14,788 bases of DNA from JBLFWJ01 sp047611425. Its GTDB lineage: Bacteria; Bacteroidota; Bacteroidia; UBA10329. Location: NCBI GenBank assembly GCA_047611425.1, contig JBLFWJ010000078.1, positions 1-14,788 on the forward strand. Reading direction: 5' to 3'. Below are positions 1 to 7,293 of this stretch, piece by piece; positions within the stretch are counted from its first letter, which is position 1; each line of letters starts with the position of its first letter. The notes beneath the pieces are model-generated. The model did no database searches. It was not told where the DNA came from and saw only the letters and a program-made list of their open reading frames with translations. The position numbers and the translations under genes are program-made.

Positions 1-958
1 AATTGCTAATGCTTTGACCATTCATTTCAATAATCACATCTCCTTCTACTAAACCCATTTCCTTAGCAGTAGAGTTCTTGTAAACCGTGCTGATTTTTGC
101 TCCTTTAACCTCTGCATCACCGCAAGTCGTCATAGATGCAATTCCCAAGAAAGCCTGATCTGGATCGGCAGAAGTATGTTGAAATTTCTTCATTCTTCGA
201 TTGATCATATCATCCATTTCTCTCCCTCCAAAACCTTCATTCATCAACATATCTCTGATTTCATAATCCATGAAATCGTCATCATCCATGCCTTTGAAAA
301 TCATTTTACGTTTTCCTTGGTGCGGAAAGTCGTGCTTTCTCTTTCCAAGTTCGGCTGTAATTGTTGCCTCCTTTCCATCACGCTCAAAGCCAACTTCAAC
401 AGATTCACCTGCATCGATAGAACGGATTTTATCAATCAATTGACTTTCGGAAGTCATTGATTCGCCATTAACGGTTTTGATAATATCTCCTTCCTCAACT
501 CCAGCCAGGTCCGCAGCCGAATCATCGATTACGGAAGTAACTTGTACTCCTTCAGCTTTACCGTCATCTCCATGAACCATGTTTATGTAAACACCTAAAA
601 ACCCGCCATTCGAATCTTCATCCCAGGTCCAGTCGTTGTCTCCATTGAACATTTGGATGTCGTAATCACGGTCAAAAGCCCTTTCTCCATCAACCGATTT
701 CCTAACCTTTATTTCTATCTTTTCTCCAGAACCAGTAAGGTCCATATCGTTCAACGCGTCCAATTCTTTCAGGATTGCCTCGATACTTTGAGTATCTCCT
801 TTATCCACCGTACGTTGAATTTTCCTTGTCTCGCCATCTTCAATAATCTCAATGTCGATGGTCATTTGACCAGAGTTATCTTGAGCTAAACTTGAAGGGG
901 AAATGAGCAGTGCAAATGCACATACCAAACTAGATGCAGAAAGGATTTGCTTAAACAT
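1..958 (-). CDS. Secreted protein with two PDZ domains (C-terminus cut by window edge)
   Basis: The frame is open from an ATG at 958 down to base 2, giving 319 codons with no stop, so the 3' end lies outside the window. The N-terminus is a signal peptide with a hydrophobic stretch (LVCAFALLI) and a likely cut after SSLA near residue 25. Two PDZ-like modules follow. The first (about residues 120-205) opens with FLGVYIN and has AGVEEGDIIKTVNG. The second (from about 270) opens with FLGIASM and has MGLVEGDVIIEMNG. The acidic, Met-rich stretch between them contains a run of Asp. PDZ domains bind peptide C-termini, and in periplasmic proteins they usually sit beside a protease domain. No trypsin-like HtrA domain precedes them here, and an S41 or other domain could still follow beyond the edge. 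The likely location is periplasm or outer membrane. A TAnnTTTG box lies about 70 bases upstream. Function is not assigned. Confidence 0.88.
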   Translation of the reverse strand, partial: MFKQILSASSLVCAFALLISPSSLAQDNSGQMTIDIEIIEDGETRKIQRTVDKGDTQSIEAILKELDALNDMDLTGSGEKIEIKVRKSVDGERAFDRDYDIQMFNGDNDWTWDEDSNGGFLGVYINMVHGDDGKAEGVQVTSVIDDSAADLAGVEEGDIIKTVNGESMTSESQLIDKIRSIDAGESVEVGFERDGKEATITAELGKRKHDFPHQGKRKMIFKGMDDDDFMDYEIRDMLMNEGFGGREMDDMINRRMKKFQHTSADPDQAFLGIASMTTCGDAEVKGAKISTVYKNSTAKEMGLVEGDVIIEMNGQSISN

Positions 959-1026
959 GACGTAGCATTTTTTCAGAATGAAACTATGAATTGTCCGGAT
1001 ATGCGTGGTTTGTCAATATCCAAATT

Positions 1027-1034
1027 CAAAAGTA
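1027..1034 (-). promoter_or_regulatory. Candidate -7 box (TACTTTTG) for the PDZ protein gene
   Basis: Read on the minus strand the site is TACTTTTG, a full match to the Bacteroidota -7 consensus TAnnTTTG, about 70 bases before the ATG at 958. The -33 region is weak, with only TTT-rich sequence at the expected distance. The rest of 959-1235 holds no gene on either strand. Confidence 0.4.
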
Positions 1035-1064
1035 AGGCATAGCTAAAGCCTGAAATGTGAACGG

Positions 1065-1084
1065 GTGTTAACGCGTGTTAATGC
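1065..1084. repeat. Two 10-bp direct repeats enclosing an inverted repeat
   Basis: GTGTTAACGC is followed immediately by GTGTTAATGC, with 9 of 10 bases identical. Within and just past them, TTAAC (1068-1072), GCGT and GTTAA (1077-1081) form an inverted repeat. The element lies just upstream of the candidate promoter of the PDZ gene, so it could be an operator, but this is inference from position only. Confidence 0.35.
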
Positions 1085-1220
1085 GCAGTTCTATTCTCAG
1101 CACACTAACTCCTCGATATTGATGGGTGAAACCGACCAAAGAATATTGGAATCACTGAATTCCACTTCCTATTGAATGAAGGATTGACTTGGTTGGAAGT
1201 GTTCTATGGTTTGAAAAGCC

Positions 1221-1233
1221 TACTGATTCAGTA
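1221..1233. repeat. 13-bp palindrome just after fabI
   Basis: TACTGA-T-TCAGTA is a perfect odd palindrome two bases past the fabI stop. The loop is too short for a normal intrinsic terminator and no T-run follows directly, so a terminator role is doubtful. It may be chance or a protein-binding site. Confidence 0.3.
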
Positions 1234-1235
1234 AC

Positions 1236-2030
1236 TCATTCTCCGTTCATTCCAGCTCCAACGTTGCTAAATCCGCCATCGTGAAACAAATTCTGCATGG
1301 TCACCATTTTGGTGTAGTCTGAGAATAGTGAGATGCAAAAATTAGCACAGTCTTCAGCTGACGCGTTGCCCAACGGACTCCGTGCTGCGGCAGCATTGAA
1401 GAAATCATCAAAACCTGCAACACCACTTCCAGCGGTAGTTACGGTGGGAGATTGACTCACCGTATTTACGCGCACCTTTTTGTCATAACCATACCAGTAC
1501 CCAAAGCTTCGTGCAATGCTCTCAAGCAACGCCTTTGCTTCTGCCATATCGTTATAACCAGGGAAGGTTCTTTGTGCAGCTATGTAGGTTAAAGCAACCA
1601 CGCTTCCCCATTCATTAATTGCATCCAGCTTTTTAGCCGTTTGAAGTACACGATGAAGCGACATTCCAGAAATGTCTAGTGTCTTATGAAAGAAGTCGTA
1701 GTTAAGCTCTGTATAGGCCTTTCCTTTCCGAACGTTAGGACTCATACCTACACTATGAAGTACGAAATCCAATCCTCCGAACTTATCCTTTCCGGCCGTA
1801 AACAAGGCCTCCAAATCATCCATATTTGTAACATCAGCAGGGATAACATCTGAGCCAGTCTTTTCAGCTAGTTCATTTATTTGGCCCATTCTCAATGCAA
1901 CAGGAGCATTTGTTAGAATGAATTCTGCACCCTCGGCTTTGGCTTGCTCGGCAACCTTCCAAGCTATTGAACGCTCGTCAAGAGCTCCGAAAATGATTCC
2001 TTTCTTTCCTTCTAAGATTCCCTTTGCCAT
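1236..2030 (-). CDS. fabI: Enoyl-[acyl-carrier-protein] reductase (NADH), FabI type
   Basis: FabI catalyses the last reduction of each fatty-acid elongation cycle, converting trans-2-enoyl-ACP to acyl-ACP with NADH in the cytoplasm. The 264 residues match the usual FabI length and carry its atypical short-chain dehydrogenase pattern. The nucleotide-binding start is GIIFGALDERSIAW (residues 11-24). The segment LHSVGMSPN lies near 91-99. The catalytic pair is Tyr159-X6-Lys166 (YNDMAEAK), with a second Tyr149 in ALTYIAAQR. SQSPTVTTAG and NLFHDGGFS complete the substrate end. The ATG at 2030 is chosen because family members begin with M-x-x-x-LxGKxGII. The frame stays open to an ATG at 2078, which would add 16 residues with no homology to known starts. 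It lies 125 bases downstream of recN (77 from the 2078 start) and could be read through from it or have its own promoter. It is the likely target for triclosan-type inhibitors in this organism. Confidence 0.95.
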   Translation of the reverse strand: MAKGILEGKKGIIFGALDERSIAWKVAEQAKAEGAEFILTNAPVALRMGQINELAEKTGSDVIPADVTNMDDLEALFTAGKDKFGGLDFVLHSVGMSPNVRKGKAYTELNYDFFHKTLDISGMSLHRVLQTAKKLDAINEWGSVVALTYIAAQRTFPGYNDMAEAKALLESIARSFGYWYGYDKKVRVNTVSQSPTVTTAGSGVAGFDDFFNAAAARSPLGNASAEDCANFCISLFSDYTKMVTMQNLFHDGGFSNVGAGMNGE

Positions 2031-2155
2031 CTGATAAAGTATTAGGTTTTTGTCGTTAGGCATTGCCATTAATGACAATACTCTACACTGCGAAGTTCAA
2101 ACAAAAATGGTTTGAAGCAAACTATTAATTGAAACGAAAATTTGTGAATCGAAAC

Positions 2156-3808
2156 CTACTTGGTTACTAATTCCTTGGCATGTGTCCGTGCTGCCTCTGT
2201 TGGTGTTTCAGCACTTAGCATTTTTGCGATTTCTTCTACCCTTTCGTCATCGTTAAGCATAGAAATGTGCGTTGCCGTTTTTTCTCCATCACCAGTTTTG
2301 TAAACTTTAAAATGGTGATCTCCTTTAGCAGCTATCTGTGGCAAATGTGTAATTGCCAAAACCTGCATATCCTGCCCCAGCTTATTAATCATTTTACCCA
2401 TACGGTCTGCTACGTCACCAGAAACACCTGTGTCTACCTCATCAAAAACGATGGAAGGCAGCTTAGTCTTACCGGCCATTAACGATTTAAAGGCAAGCAT
2501 AACTCGTGAAAGCTCACCTCCTGAGGCAACCTTGGATAAGTCTTGAACTGGCTGTCCCTTATTAGCAGAAAAACCAATTTCCAAATGATCCTGTCCAGTT
2601 TGACCAGGTCGATCCAAATTAGACAAGCTTAGAATCACTGCAGCATCGGGTAATCCCAAGTCATGCAGTGATTGCATTAACTCCTCTTCTAACTCATGGC
2701 TACCTTCTTTTCGAGCAAGGGAAAGCGTTTTGGAAATCTCATCAAGCTCCTCTTTCGATTTTTCAAGGTTAGATTGAAGCATCGTGAGATCCTGTTCGTT
2801 ACTCGAAAGTGACTCCAACTTTATGTCGAAAACCTCCTTCAATTGAAGAAGCTCAACAGTTGTTTCCTTGTCGTGCTTAACGAGCAGTTTCTGAATCAAA
2901 TCAACTCGATTCCTCAACTCTTCAACCCGATCCGGATCGTATTCAACATCGGCATATCCTCCACCAAACTCCGCATTCAAATCCTTAAGGTCAATCAACG
3001 TTGATTTAAGTCGCCCCAAGTGATCAAGACCCTTTGGCACGTGAGGTGCAATCTTTTCGAAATTAGAAAGGAGCTCTCTTAATTGATCAAGTACACCGGA
3101 TTCACCATCCATCATTTGGCTGGCCATGGTAAAGGTCTTCTTGATATCCTCGGCATTGTCAAGCATCGATAACTCGTTGCTGATCATTTCCAATTCACCT
3201 TCCTTCAAATCGGCAACATTCAATTCATCAAATTGAAACTTGATGTAGTCTTCTTGTTGGCGCAGCTTGCTTTCTACTGACGAAAGCTCCGTGTACCTGG
3301 TGTTTAGGTCCTTCCAATCAATGTATGAGTCCCTATACTTATCAATAACTTCCTTTGGAACACAACAGCTATCAACAAACCTCAACCGAAAGGCTTGATC
3401 TTTCAGTTGCAAAACCTGATGTTGAGAATGAATGTCAATTAGCATTGAAGCCAGCTCCTTAATCTGATTCAGGTTTACAGGCGTGTCGTTGATAAAAGCA
3501 CGAGAGCGTCCGTCCGGTGTCAGTTCCCTTCTAAGAACAGATACTTCAAACTTATCCAGATCGTGCTCGTTGAAGAATTCTTCGACATCAAATCCAGTGA
3601 GGTCAAAAGTGGCCTCTACGATGCACTTTTTTTCCTTTGAGTTTAGAACAGAACTATCAGCCCTATTTCCTAATACAAGGCCCAAGGCACCAAGTAAAAT
3701 TGACTTACCCGCACCGGTTTCCCCAGTTATGATTGAAAGCCCTGATTTAAGATCAAGGTCTAAATCCTCAATCAATGCGTAATTTTTAATATAGAGGTGG
3801 CGTAACAT
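2156..3808 (-). CDS. recN: DNA repair ATPase RecN
   Basis: RecN is an SMC-like ATPase that acts early in recombinational repair of double-strand breaks. The protein has 550 residues, the usual family length. It starts MLRHLYIKNYALIEDL. The Walker A loop GETGAGKS is at residues 29-36 and the Q-loop region IDIHSQHQ is near 125-132. A long Glu/Lys/Leu-rich middle (about 150-370) is consistent with paired coiled-coil arms. The ABC signature ASGGELSR is near 428-435, Walker B with its glutamate (IVFDEVDTG) near 450-460, and the H-loop is AITHLPQIAA. All ATPase motifs are intact. It follows the DUF4835 gene by 32 bases and is probably co-transcribed with the bamD-rpoZ-coaBC cluster, an arrangement common in Bacteroidota. 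No LexA-type box is evident in the short gap, so damage control at this gene is not supported by the sequence. Confidence 0.96.
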   Translation of the reverse strand: MLRHLYIKNYALIEDLDLDLKSGLSIITGETGAGKSILLGALGLVLGNRADSSVLNSKEKKCIVEATFDLTGFDVEEFFNEHDLDKFEVSVLRRELTPDGRSRAFINDTPVNLNQIKELASMLIDIHSQHQVLQLKDQAFRLRFVDSCCVPKEVIDKYRDSYIDWKDLNTRYTELSSVESKLRQQEDYIKFQFDELNVADLKEGELEMISNELSMLDNAEDIKKTFTMASQMMDGESGVLDQLRELLSNFEKIAPHVPKGLDHLGRLKSTLIDLKDLNAEFGGGYADVEYDPDRVEELRNRVDLIQKLLVKHDKETTVELLQLKEVFDIKLESLSSNEQDLTMLQSNLEKSKEELDEISKTLSLARKEGSHELEEELMQSLHDLGLPDAAVILSLSNLDRPGQTGQDHLEIGFSANKGQPVQDLSKVASGGELSRVMLAFKSLMAGKTKLPSIVFDEVDTGVSGDVADRMGKMINKLGQDMQVLAITHLPQIAAKGDHHFKVYKTGDGEKTATHISMLNDDERVEEIAKMLSAETPTEAARTHAKELVTK

Positions 3809-3840
3809 TTGATCAGTACTATTGGTTATGTGATCCTTCT

Positions 3841-4743
3841 TCAGTTCCCCCCTGTAATCGTCCTGTATTTTGTAGCATTTCCGGGGTCCATTTCTTGAAG
3901 ATCCGCGGCTACACGATTCTTTATATCAGGAAATGCTTGCTTGTAAATGTTCACAATCTCATCGGATTTAGCCGAAAAGAAAGTGGTCAACAAATAACTG
4001 TTTGGTTGGTCTCTTCTAAGTTTCTTTAAGTCAGCAATGCACGTTGTAATCGATGCTCGAGCTGCATCCATGTCATTATGCATTTTGTCTAAACCTTCGC
4101 GATGATACTTGTATATCAAGCCACGAAAAGGTTTGAATCGAGGATTGAGTGTGTTTTCTATCAACCAATATCTATTCTGATTGTCTTCAAATGCTTTCCA
4201 ACCCTTTTCAGGGGCATTGGAAGAAGAGTTTACGACCTGTAATGCCTTTTGAAAATGTGGTTCCCCACCACTTGGAGCAAATGACTCATAATCATATCCC
4301 AAGATGAGATAAGCATAGAATGCCACAATTGATGTGAGGTTGTTTCCAGATTGATTTTCTTGGAATAGCAACGGGTCGTTTTCAAGGTAGTTGAACTCAA
4401 CCTTATCATCCATCACACTTAGCATAACGCTATTGTAATTGGACTTAAACCCAGGTCGACTTGACTGTACCTGCAATGTTGCCTTAAACCGATCATTCGA
4501 AATCTTCTCTACAATATTAAATAGCATAGAGCACTCAATTCGTTCTTCTTCAGAGTAAACGTCATTCGTCCACTTGCGTGAATTGACAAACTCTTGAAGC
4601 GATTTTTGAAGAGTCTCAAATATTCGTTTTTCGGTATTTTGAATACTTGGAGCCACCACAGAAATTTGGCACTTCAATTCCTGAGCGCTTGTTGACATCA
4701 ACAGCATCAGCCCCAAACAGGTTAAGAGTATCCTTTTATTCAT
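3841..4743 (-). CDS. DUF4835 family envelope protein
   Basis: The 300-residue product begins MNKRILLTCLGLMLLMSTSA, a clear signal peptide with cleavage expected before QELKC, so it is exported. The remainder is soluble and has no membrane helix. It contains a VNSRKWTNDVYSEEERIECSMLFNI segment typical of the DUF4835 family, then YYAYLILGYDYESFAPSGG-like sequence (here FYAYLILGYDYESFAP) and a conserved C-terminal half ending in KYRTITGGN. The family is found next to coaBC and recN across Bacteroidota. From memory, some databases name it PorD and tie it to type IX secretion; I cannot confirm this from sequence. The ATG at 4743 is chosen because the signal peptide starts there. Its first 8 bases overlap the end of coaB (the ATG sits in AATGAATAA), which points to translational coupling. 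The longer in-frame extension to 4884 lies entirely inside coaB and is rejected. Confidence 0.9.
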   Translation of the reverse strand: MNKRILLTCLGLMLLMSTSAQELKCQISVVAPSIQNTEKRIFETLQKSLQEFVNSRKWTNDVYSEEERIECSMLFNIVEKISNDRFKATLQVQSSRPGFKSNYNSVMLSVMDDKVEFNYLENDPLLFQENQSGNNLTSIVAFYAYLILGYDYESFAPSGGEPHFQKALQVVNSSSNAPEKGWKAFEDNQNRYWLIENTLNPRFKPFRGLIYKYHREGLDKMHNDMDAARASITTCIADLKKLRRDQPNSYLLTTFFSAKSDEIVNIYKQAFPDIKNRVAADLQEMDPGNATKYRTITGGN

Positions 4744-5404
4744 TATCAATATGGGCCACAACGCTTTCCAAAATGTTCTGCGCCACAATTTGCTTAGAAG
4801 CAAGTTCAAATCTAATGATATTACCATTCCTGAAAATGAGGCTAACTCGGTTTGTATCAACACCGAAACCGGCTCCTTTATCATTCAATGAATTGAGAAC
4901 GATTAGGTCGGCATTCTTGCGCTTCAACTTGCCTTGAGCGTTAGCAAGTTCGTTATTGGTTTCCAACGCAAAACCAACCAAAAATTGCCTCTCCTCTTTA
5001 GTGTTACCCAGTGTTTGAAGAATATCTTCCGTTTTTTCCAATTGCAATGTCAAGATGGATTCTGACTTCTTCATTTTTTGATCAGCCACCGACTTTGGAC
5101 GGTAATCTGCAACAGCTGCAGCCATGATGGCAATGTCAATAACATTGAAGATGTTAACAGCTTCGTCATACATCTCTTTTGCCGATTCTACTCTAATCAG
5201 TTTGATTGACTTTTCCTTTGGAACAAGATGAGTTGGGCCAAGAATGAGTGTGACGTCAGCGCCCATTTTAAAAGCTTCTTCAGCCAAGGCAATCCCCATT
5301 TTCCCACTTGATCGGTTCCCAATAAATCGTACAGGATCTATTGCCTCGAAAGTCGGTCCAGCCGTAATGAGAACTTTTTTTCCTTGAAGTGGCTTATCGG
5401 CCAT
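4736..5404 (-). CDS. coaB: Phosphopantothenate-cysteine ligase (CoaB), separate reading frame
   Basis: CoaB joins 4'-phosphopantothenate and cysteine, in bacteria usually with CTP, in coenzyme A synthesis. The 222 residues correspond to the C-terminal half of normal CoaBC. GKKVLITAGPTFEAIDPVRFIGN opens the fold, followed by RSSGKMG with the Asn-x-SSGKMG substrate loop. AAAVADYRPKS and QKMKK carry the conserved lysine region, LEKTEDIL follows, and VGFALETNN with NADLIVLNSL ends the core. The ATG at 5404 lies two bases after the coaC stop (TGA-TC-ATG). A TTG at 5410 in frame would overlap coaC by four bases (TTGA). In most Bacteroidota the two enzymes are one polypeptide; here they are in different frames. 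All recognisable CoaB motifs are present, so the ligase half looks functional. The 3' end overlaps the DUF4835 gene by 8 bases. Confidence 0.93.
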   Translation of the reverse strand: MADKPLQGKKVLITAGPTFEAIDPVRFIGNRSSGKMGIALAEEAFKMGADVTLILGPTHLVPKEKSIKLIRVESAKEMYDEAVNIFNVIDIAIMAAAVADYRPKSVADQKMKKSESILTLQLEKTEDILQTLGNTKEERQFLVGFALETNNELANAQGKLKRKNADLIVLNSLNDKGAGFGVDTNRVSLIFRNGNIIRFELASKQIVAQNILESVVAHIDNE

Positions 5405-5406
5405 GA

Positions 5407-5928
5407 TCAAAGTATGGCCGTTATGATATCCTGTGGCTCAGTCATCCGTCCAAGACCTGTTAATCCACTGGCTAACTCGCCATTTTCCGGCCCGATGATT
5501 TTCACACCATCTTCCTTCAGTGTAGATAGGTTCCGTTGTGTCGCAGGATGGGCATACATATCCAGATCCATTGCGGGAGCCACAAACACAGGGCATTTTG
5601 CACTTAGAAAAACAGCCAATAGAAGATTATCGCATTGGCCATTCGCCATTTTTGCAATGGTGTTTGCAGTTGCAGGTGCAATAAGCATTAAATCGGCCCA
5701 TTGACCAAGTTCAACATGATCGTTCCAATTTCCATCCTGATGGATTTTCGTCAGAACCGGATTCTTAGATAGGGTTGAAAGCGTAATGGGACCAACAAAT
5801 TCTGTGGCGGCTTCGGTCATAATAACCTTAACCTCTTTTCCGGCCTTAACCAACTCTCTAACCAGAAATGCTGATTTGTAAGCAGCTATTCCACCGGAAA
5901 CTCCAAGTACAATCCTTTGAATCGACAT
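5407..5928 (-). CDS. coaC: Phosphopantothenoylcysteine decarboxylase (CoaC), separate reading frame
   Basis: CoaC is the flavoprotein that decarboxylates 4'-phosphopantothenoylcysteine to 4'-phosphopantetheine. The 173 residues match the N-terminal half of CoaBC. The FMN site opens with VLGVSGGIAAYKS (7-19). The catalytic histidine is His71 in NDHVELGQWAD, and LIAPATANTIAKMANG follows. The motif given as PxMNxxMW in E. coli reads PAMDLDMY, with Asp in place of Asn, a version I recall as common in this phylum. The substrate flap GELASGLTGLGRM lacks the cysteine seen in E. coli Dfp. The frame ends at TEPQDIITAIL, the usual boundary between the two domains, and coaB begins two bases later. Just upstream of the ATG is a hairpin with a T-run (5935-5971), which may limit transcription entering from rpoZ. 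Confidence 0.93.
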   Translation of the reverse strand: MSIQRIVLGVSGGIAAYKSAFLVRELVKAGKEVKVIMTEAATEFVGPITLSTLSKNPVLTKIHQDGNWNDHVELGQWADLMLIAPATANTIAKMANGQCDNLLLAVFLSAKCPVFVAPAMDLDMYAHPATQRNLSTLKEDGVKIIGPENGELASGLTGLGRMTEPQDIITAIL

Positions 5929-5934
5929 GGCATC

Positions 5935-5971
5935 AAAAATAAGATCCCGGCTCGAAACGAACCGGGATCTT
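5935..5971 (-). terminator. Terminator-like hairpin between rpoZ and coaC
   Basis: On the minus strand AAGATCCCGG pairs with CCGGGATCTT over 10 perfect base pairs (5962-5971 with 5941-5950). The stem is extended past one mismatch by TTCG/CGAG-type pairing and closed by a TTT loop. ATTTTTG follows directly. This has the form of an intrinsic terminator for rpoZ. Only six bases separate the T-run from the coaC ATG at 5928, so the same structure could act as an attenuator or cover the coaC start region. No good promoter match lies between it and coaC. Confidence 0.8.
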
Positions 5972-5998
5972 CAAAATTTTAATAAAAGTATGCTGAGT

Positions 5999-6352
5999 TT
6001 ATGCTTCTGGCTTGGCTTCGCTACCTTCTTCTACATCCAAAAGTGGATTACGGTGATAAACCTTTCCTTCTAACATTTCTTGAATAGCCAATGCAGATGG
6101 TTTTGGTAACCGCTCGTAAAACTTAGAGATCTCAATCTGCTCACGGTTTTCGAAAATCTCTTCCAAATTATCAGTCGTAGTGGCAAATTCTGCCAACTTC
6201 GAATTCAACTCCTCCTTAATTTCAGTACCAATTTGATTGGCTCTTTTACCAAGAATAGCAACCGTTTCAAAGACATTATCTGTCTCTTCCTCTAATAGAG
6301 AAAGGTTACGAGTGATCGTGTTGTGCGCTGCGTCTGTGTTCTTATAATCCAT
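5999..6352 (-). CDS. rpoZ: DNA-directed RNA polymerase subunit omega, Bacteroidota type
   Basis: Omega is a small subunit that helps assemble RNA polymerase by clamping the beta' chain. The 117-residue product starts MDYKNTDAAHNTITRNL. It carries the family's helical core NVFETVAILGKRANQIGTEIKEELNSKL (about 27-54), where the ARQ/IxxRANQI region contacts beta'. The C-terminal part LPKPSALAIQEMLEGKVYHRNP is characteristic of the longer Bacteroidota version, and the tail is acidic. The ATG at 6352 lies two bases after the bamD stop in the string TGATCATGG, the same string that joins coaC and coaB. Co-translation with bamD is likely. A terminator-like hairpin follows 27 bases after the stop. Confidence 0.9.
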   Translation of the reverse strand: MDYKNTDAAHNTITRNLSLLEEETDNVFETVAILGKRANQIGTEIKEELNSKLAEFATTTDNLEEIFENREQIEISKFYERLPKPSALAIQEMLEGKVYHRNPLLDVEEGSEAKPEA

Positions 6353-6354
6353 GA

Positions 6355-7167
6355 TCAGTTTGCCTTGGCCATTTTTTCTAAGGCCTTATTTGAGGCCGCA
6401 AAGATATTGTCTATATCCTTACGGTAGCTGTTTTCAGGGAATTTTTCTGTAAACGCCCTGCATTCTTCCAATGCCTTATGATATCTATCTTCTTTCTTTT
6501 TCTCAATACTGTTCTCGGCTAATAGAAACGCAGACCGAACAACCATGTACGACATTTCCTCGGCATATCGAGTTTCAGGGTAGTCGTTCAAAACGTTACG
6601 CAATGCCGTTGTCGAAGCCTTGTAATCCTCCATATTGAAGTACAACTTGGCCATGTTGTAGTCCTTGGTTTCTAATTTGTATCGAAGTCGATCCATTAAG
6701 TCGTTACACTCAGAAACCTTTTCACTTTTAGGATACTTGTTAATGAAAAGCTGAATTTCTTGAATCGCATTGTACGTACTTTCTTGATCCAAACTTGGAT
6801 CAGAAGAATCCAAGAAATAGCACTTAGCCCCCATAAACATGGCCTCTTCAGCATGTTCACTGCGACCAAAAGTCTTGGCAAAATTTCCAAAATGGAAGCT
6901 CGCTAATAGAAAATCTCCCAACGCATATTGGCAATACGCATAGTAATAGTAAACGCTCTCACCTTTCGATGTACCACGATAAACGGTCATTAATTCCTCC
7001 AATAATGGAAAAGCCTTCTGAAACTTTCCAGCATCATAATAGACCTTGGCCATTTCAAATTTCTTCTCGTAATCGGTGCTTTTAAGAATCTTCTGATACT
7101 TGCTACACCCCTGAAACATCAGGAGAAGTATGATCAATATTGGCGTTGCTTTTACGCTTTTTAACAT
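6355..7167 (-). CDS. bamD: Outer membrane protein assembly lipoprotein BamD
   Basis: BamD is a tetratricopeptide lipoprotein of the BAM complex, which inserts beta-barrel proteins into the outer membrane. The protein has 270 residues from the ATG at 7167. A lipoprotein signal peptide with hydrophobic ILIILLLMF ends at GC, with Cys21 as the lipidated residue. The mature part starts CSKYQKILKSTDYEKKFEMA, typical of Bacteroidota BamD. It continues with helical repeats (YYDAGKFQKAFPLLEELM, YYYAYCQYALGDFLLASFHF, AIQEIQLFINKYPKSEKV, YKASTTALRNVLNDYPETRY, KALEECRAFTEKFPENSY), about five TPR units. The frame stays open to 7197, but the added residues precede the signal peptide, so 7167 is preferred. 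It heads the minus-strand cluster and is divergent from the oxoamine synthase gene. A TATTTTCG box with one mismatch lies only a few bases before the ATG. Confidence 0.94.
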   Translation of the reverse strand: MLKSVKATPILIILLLMFQGCSKYQKILKSTDYEKKFEMAKVYYDAGKFQKAFPLLEELMTVYRGTSKGESVYYYYAYCQYALGDFLLASFHFGNFAKTFGRSEHAEEAMFMGAKCYFLDSSDPSLDQESTYNAIQEIQLFINKYPKSEKVSECNDLMDRLRYKLETKDYNMAKLYFNMEDYKASTTALRNVLNDYPETRYAEEMSYMVVRSAFLLAENSIEKKKEDRYHKALEECRAFTEKFPENSYRKDIDNIFAASNKALEKMAKAN

Positions 7168-7237
7168 GGCGCGAAAATACATAAGATGCCAACCCATACG
7201 GAATGTGTTGACGAATATTGTGATTAACCCTTATTGC

Positions 7238-7268
7238 TTTGGAATAACGACCCTAAGCAATAGCTTTG
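7238..7268 (+). promoter_or_regulatory. Bacteroidota-type promoter of the oxoamine synthase gene
   Basis: TTTG at 7238-7241 and TAGCTTTG at 7261-7268 are separated by exactly 19 bases, matching the primary sigma consensus TTTG-N19-TAnnTTTG. Transcription would begin around 7275, leaving a leader of about 20 bases before the TTG start at 7294. Confidence 0.7.
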
Positions 7269-7293
7269 TGGCAACCAAAAACAACCCGAAATC

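Noticed and set aside
1221..1233. Intrinsic terminator of fabI
   Set aside because: The palindrome has a single-base centre and no directly following T-run, so it cannot form a normal terminator hairpin. It is listed only as a repeat.
4744..4884. N-terminal extension of the DUF4835 protein
   Set aside because: The extra 47 residues lie inside coaB in another frame and would bury the clear signal peptide that starts at 4743.
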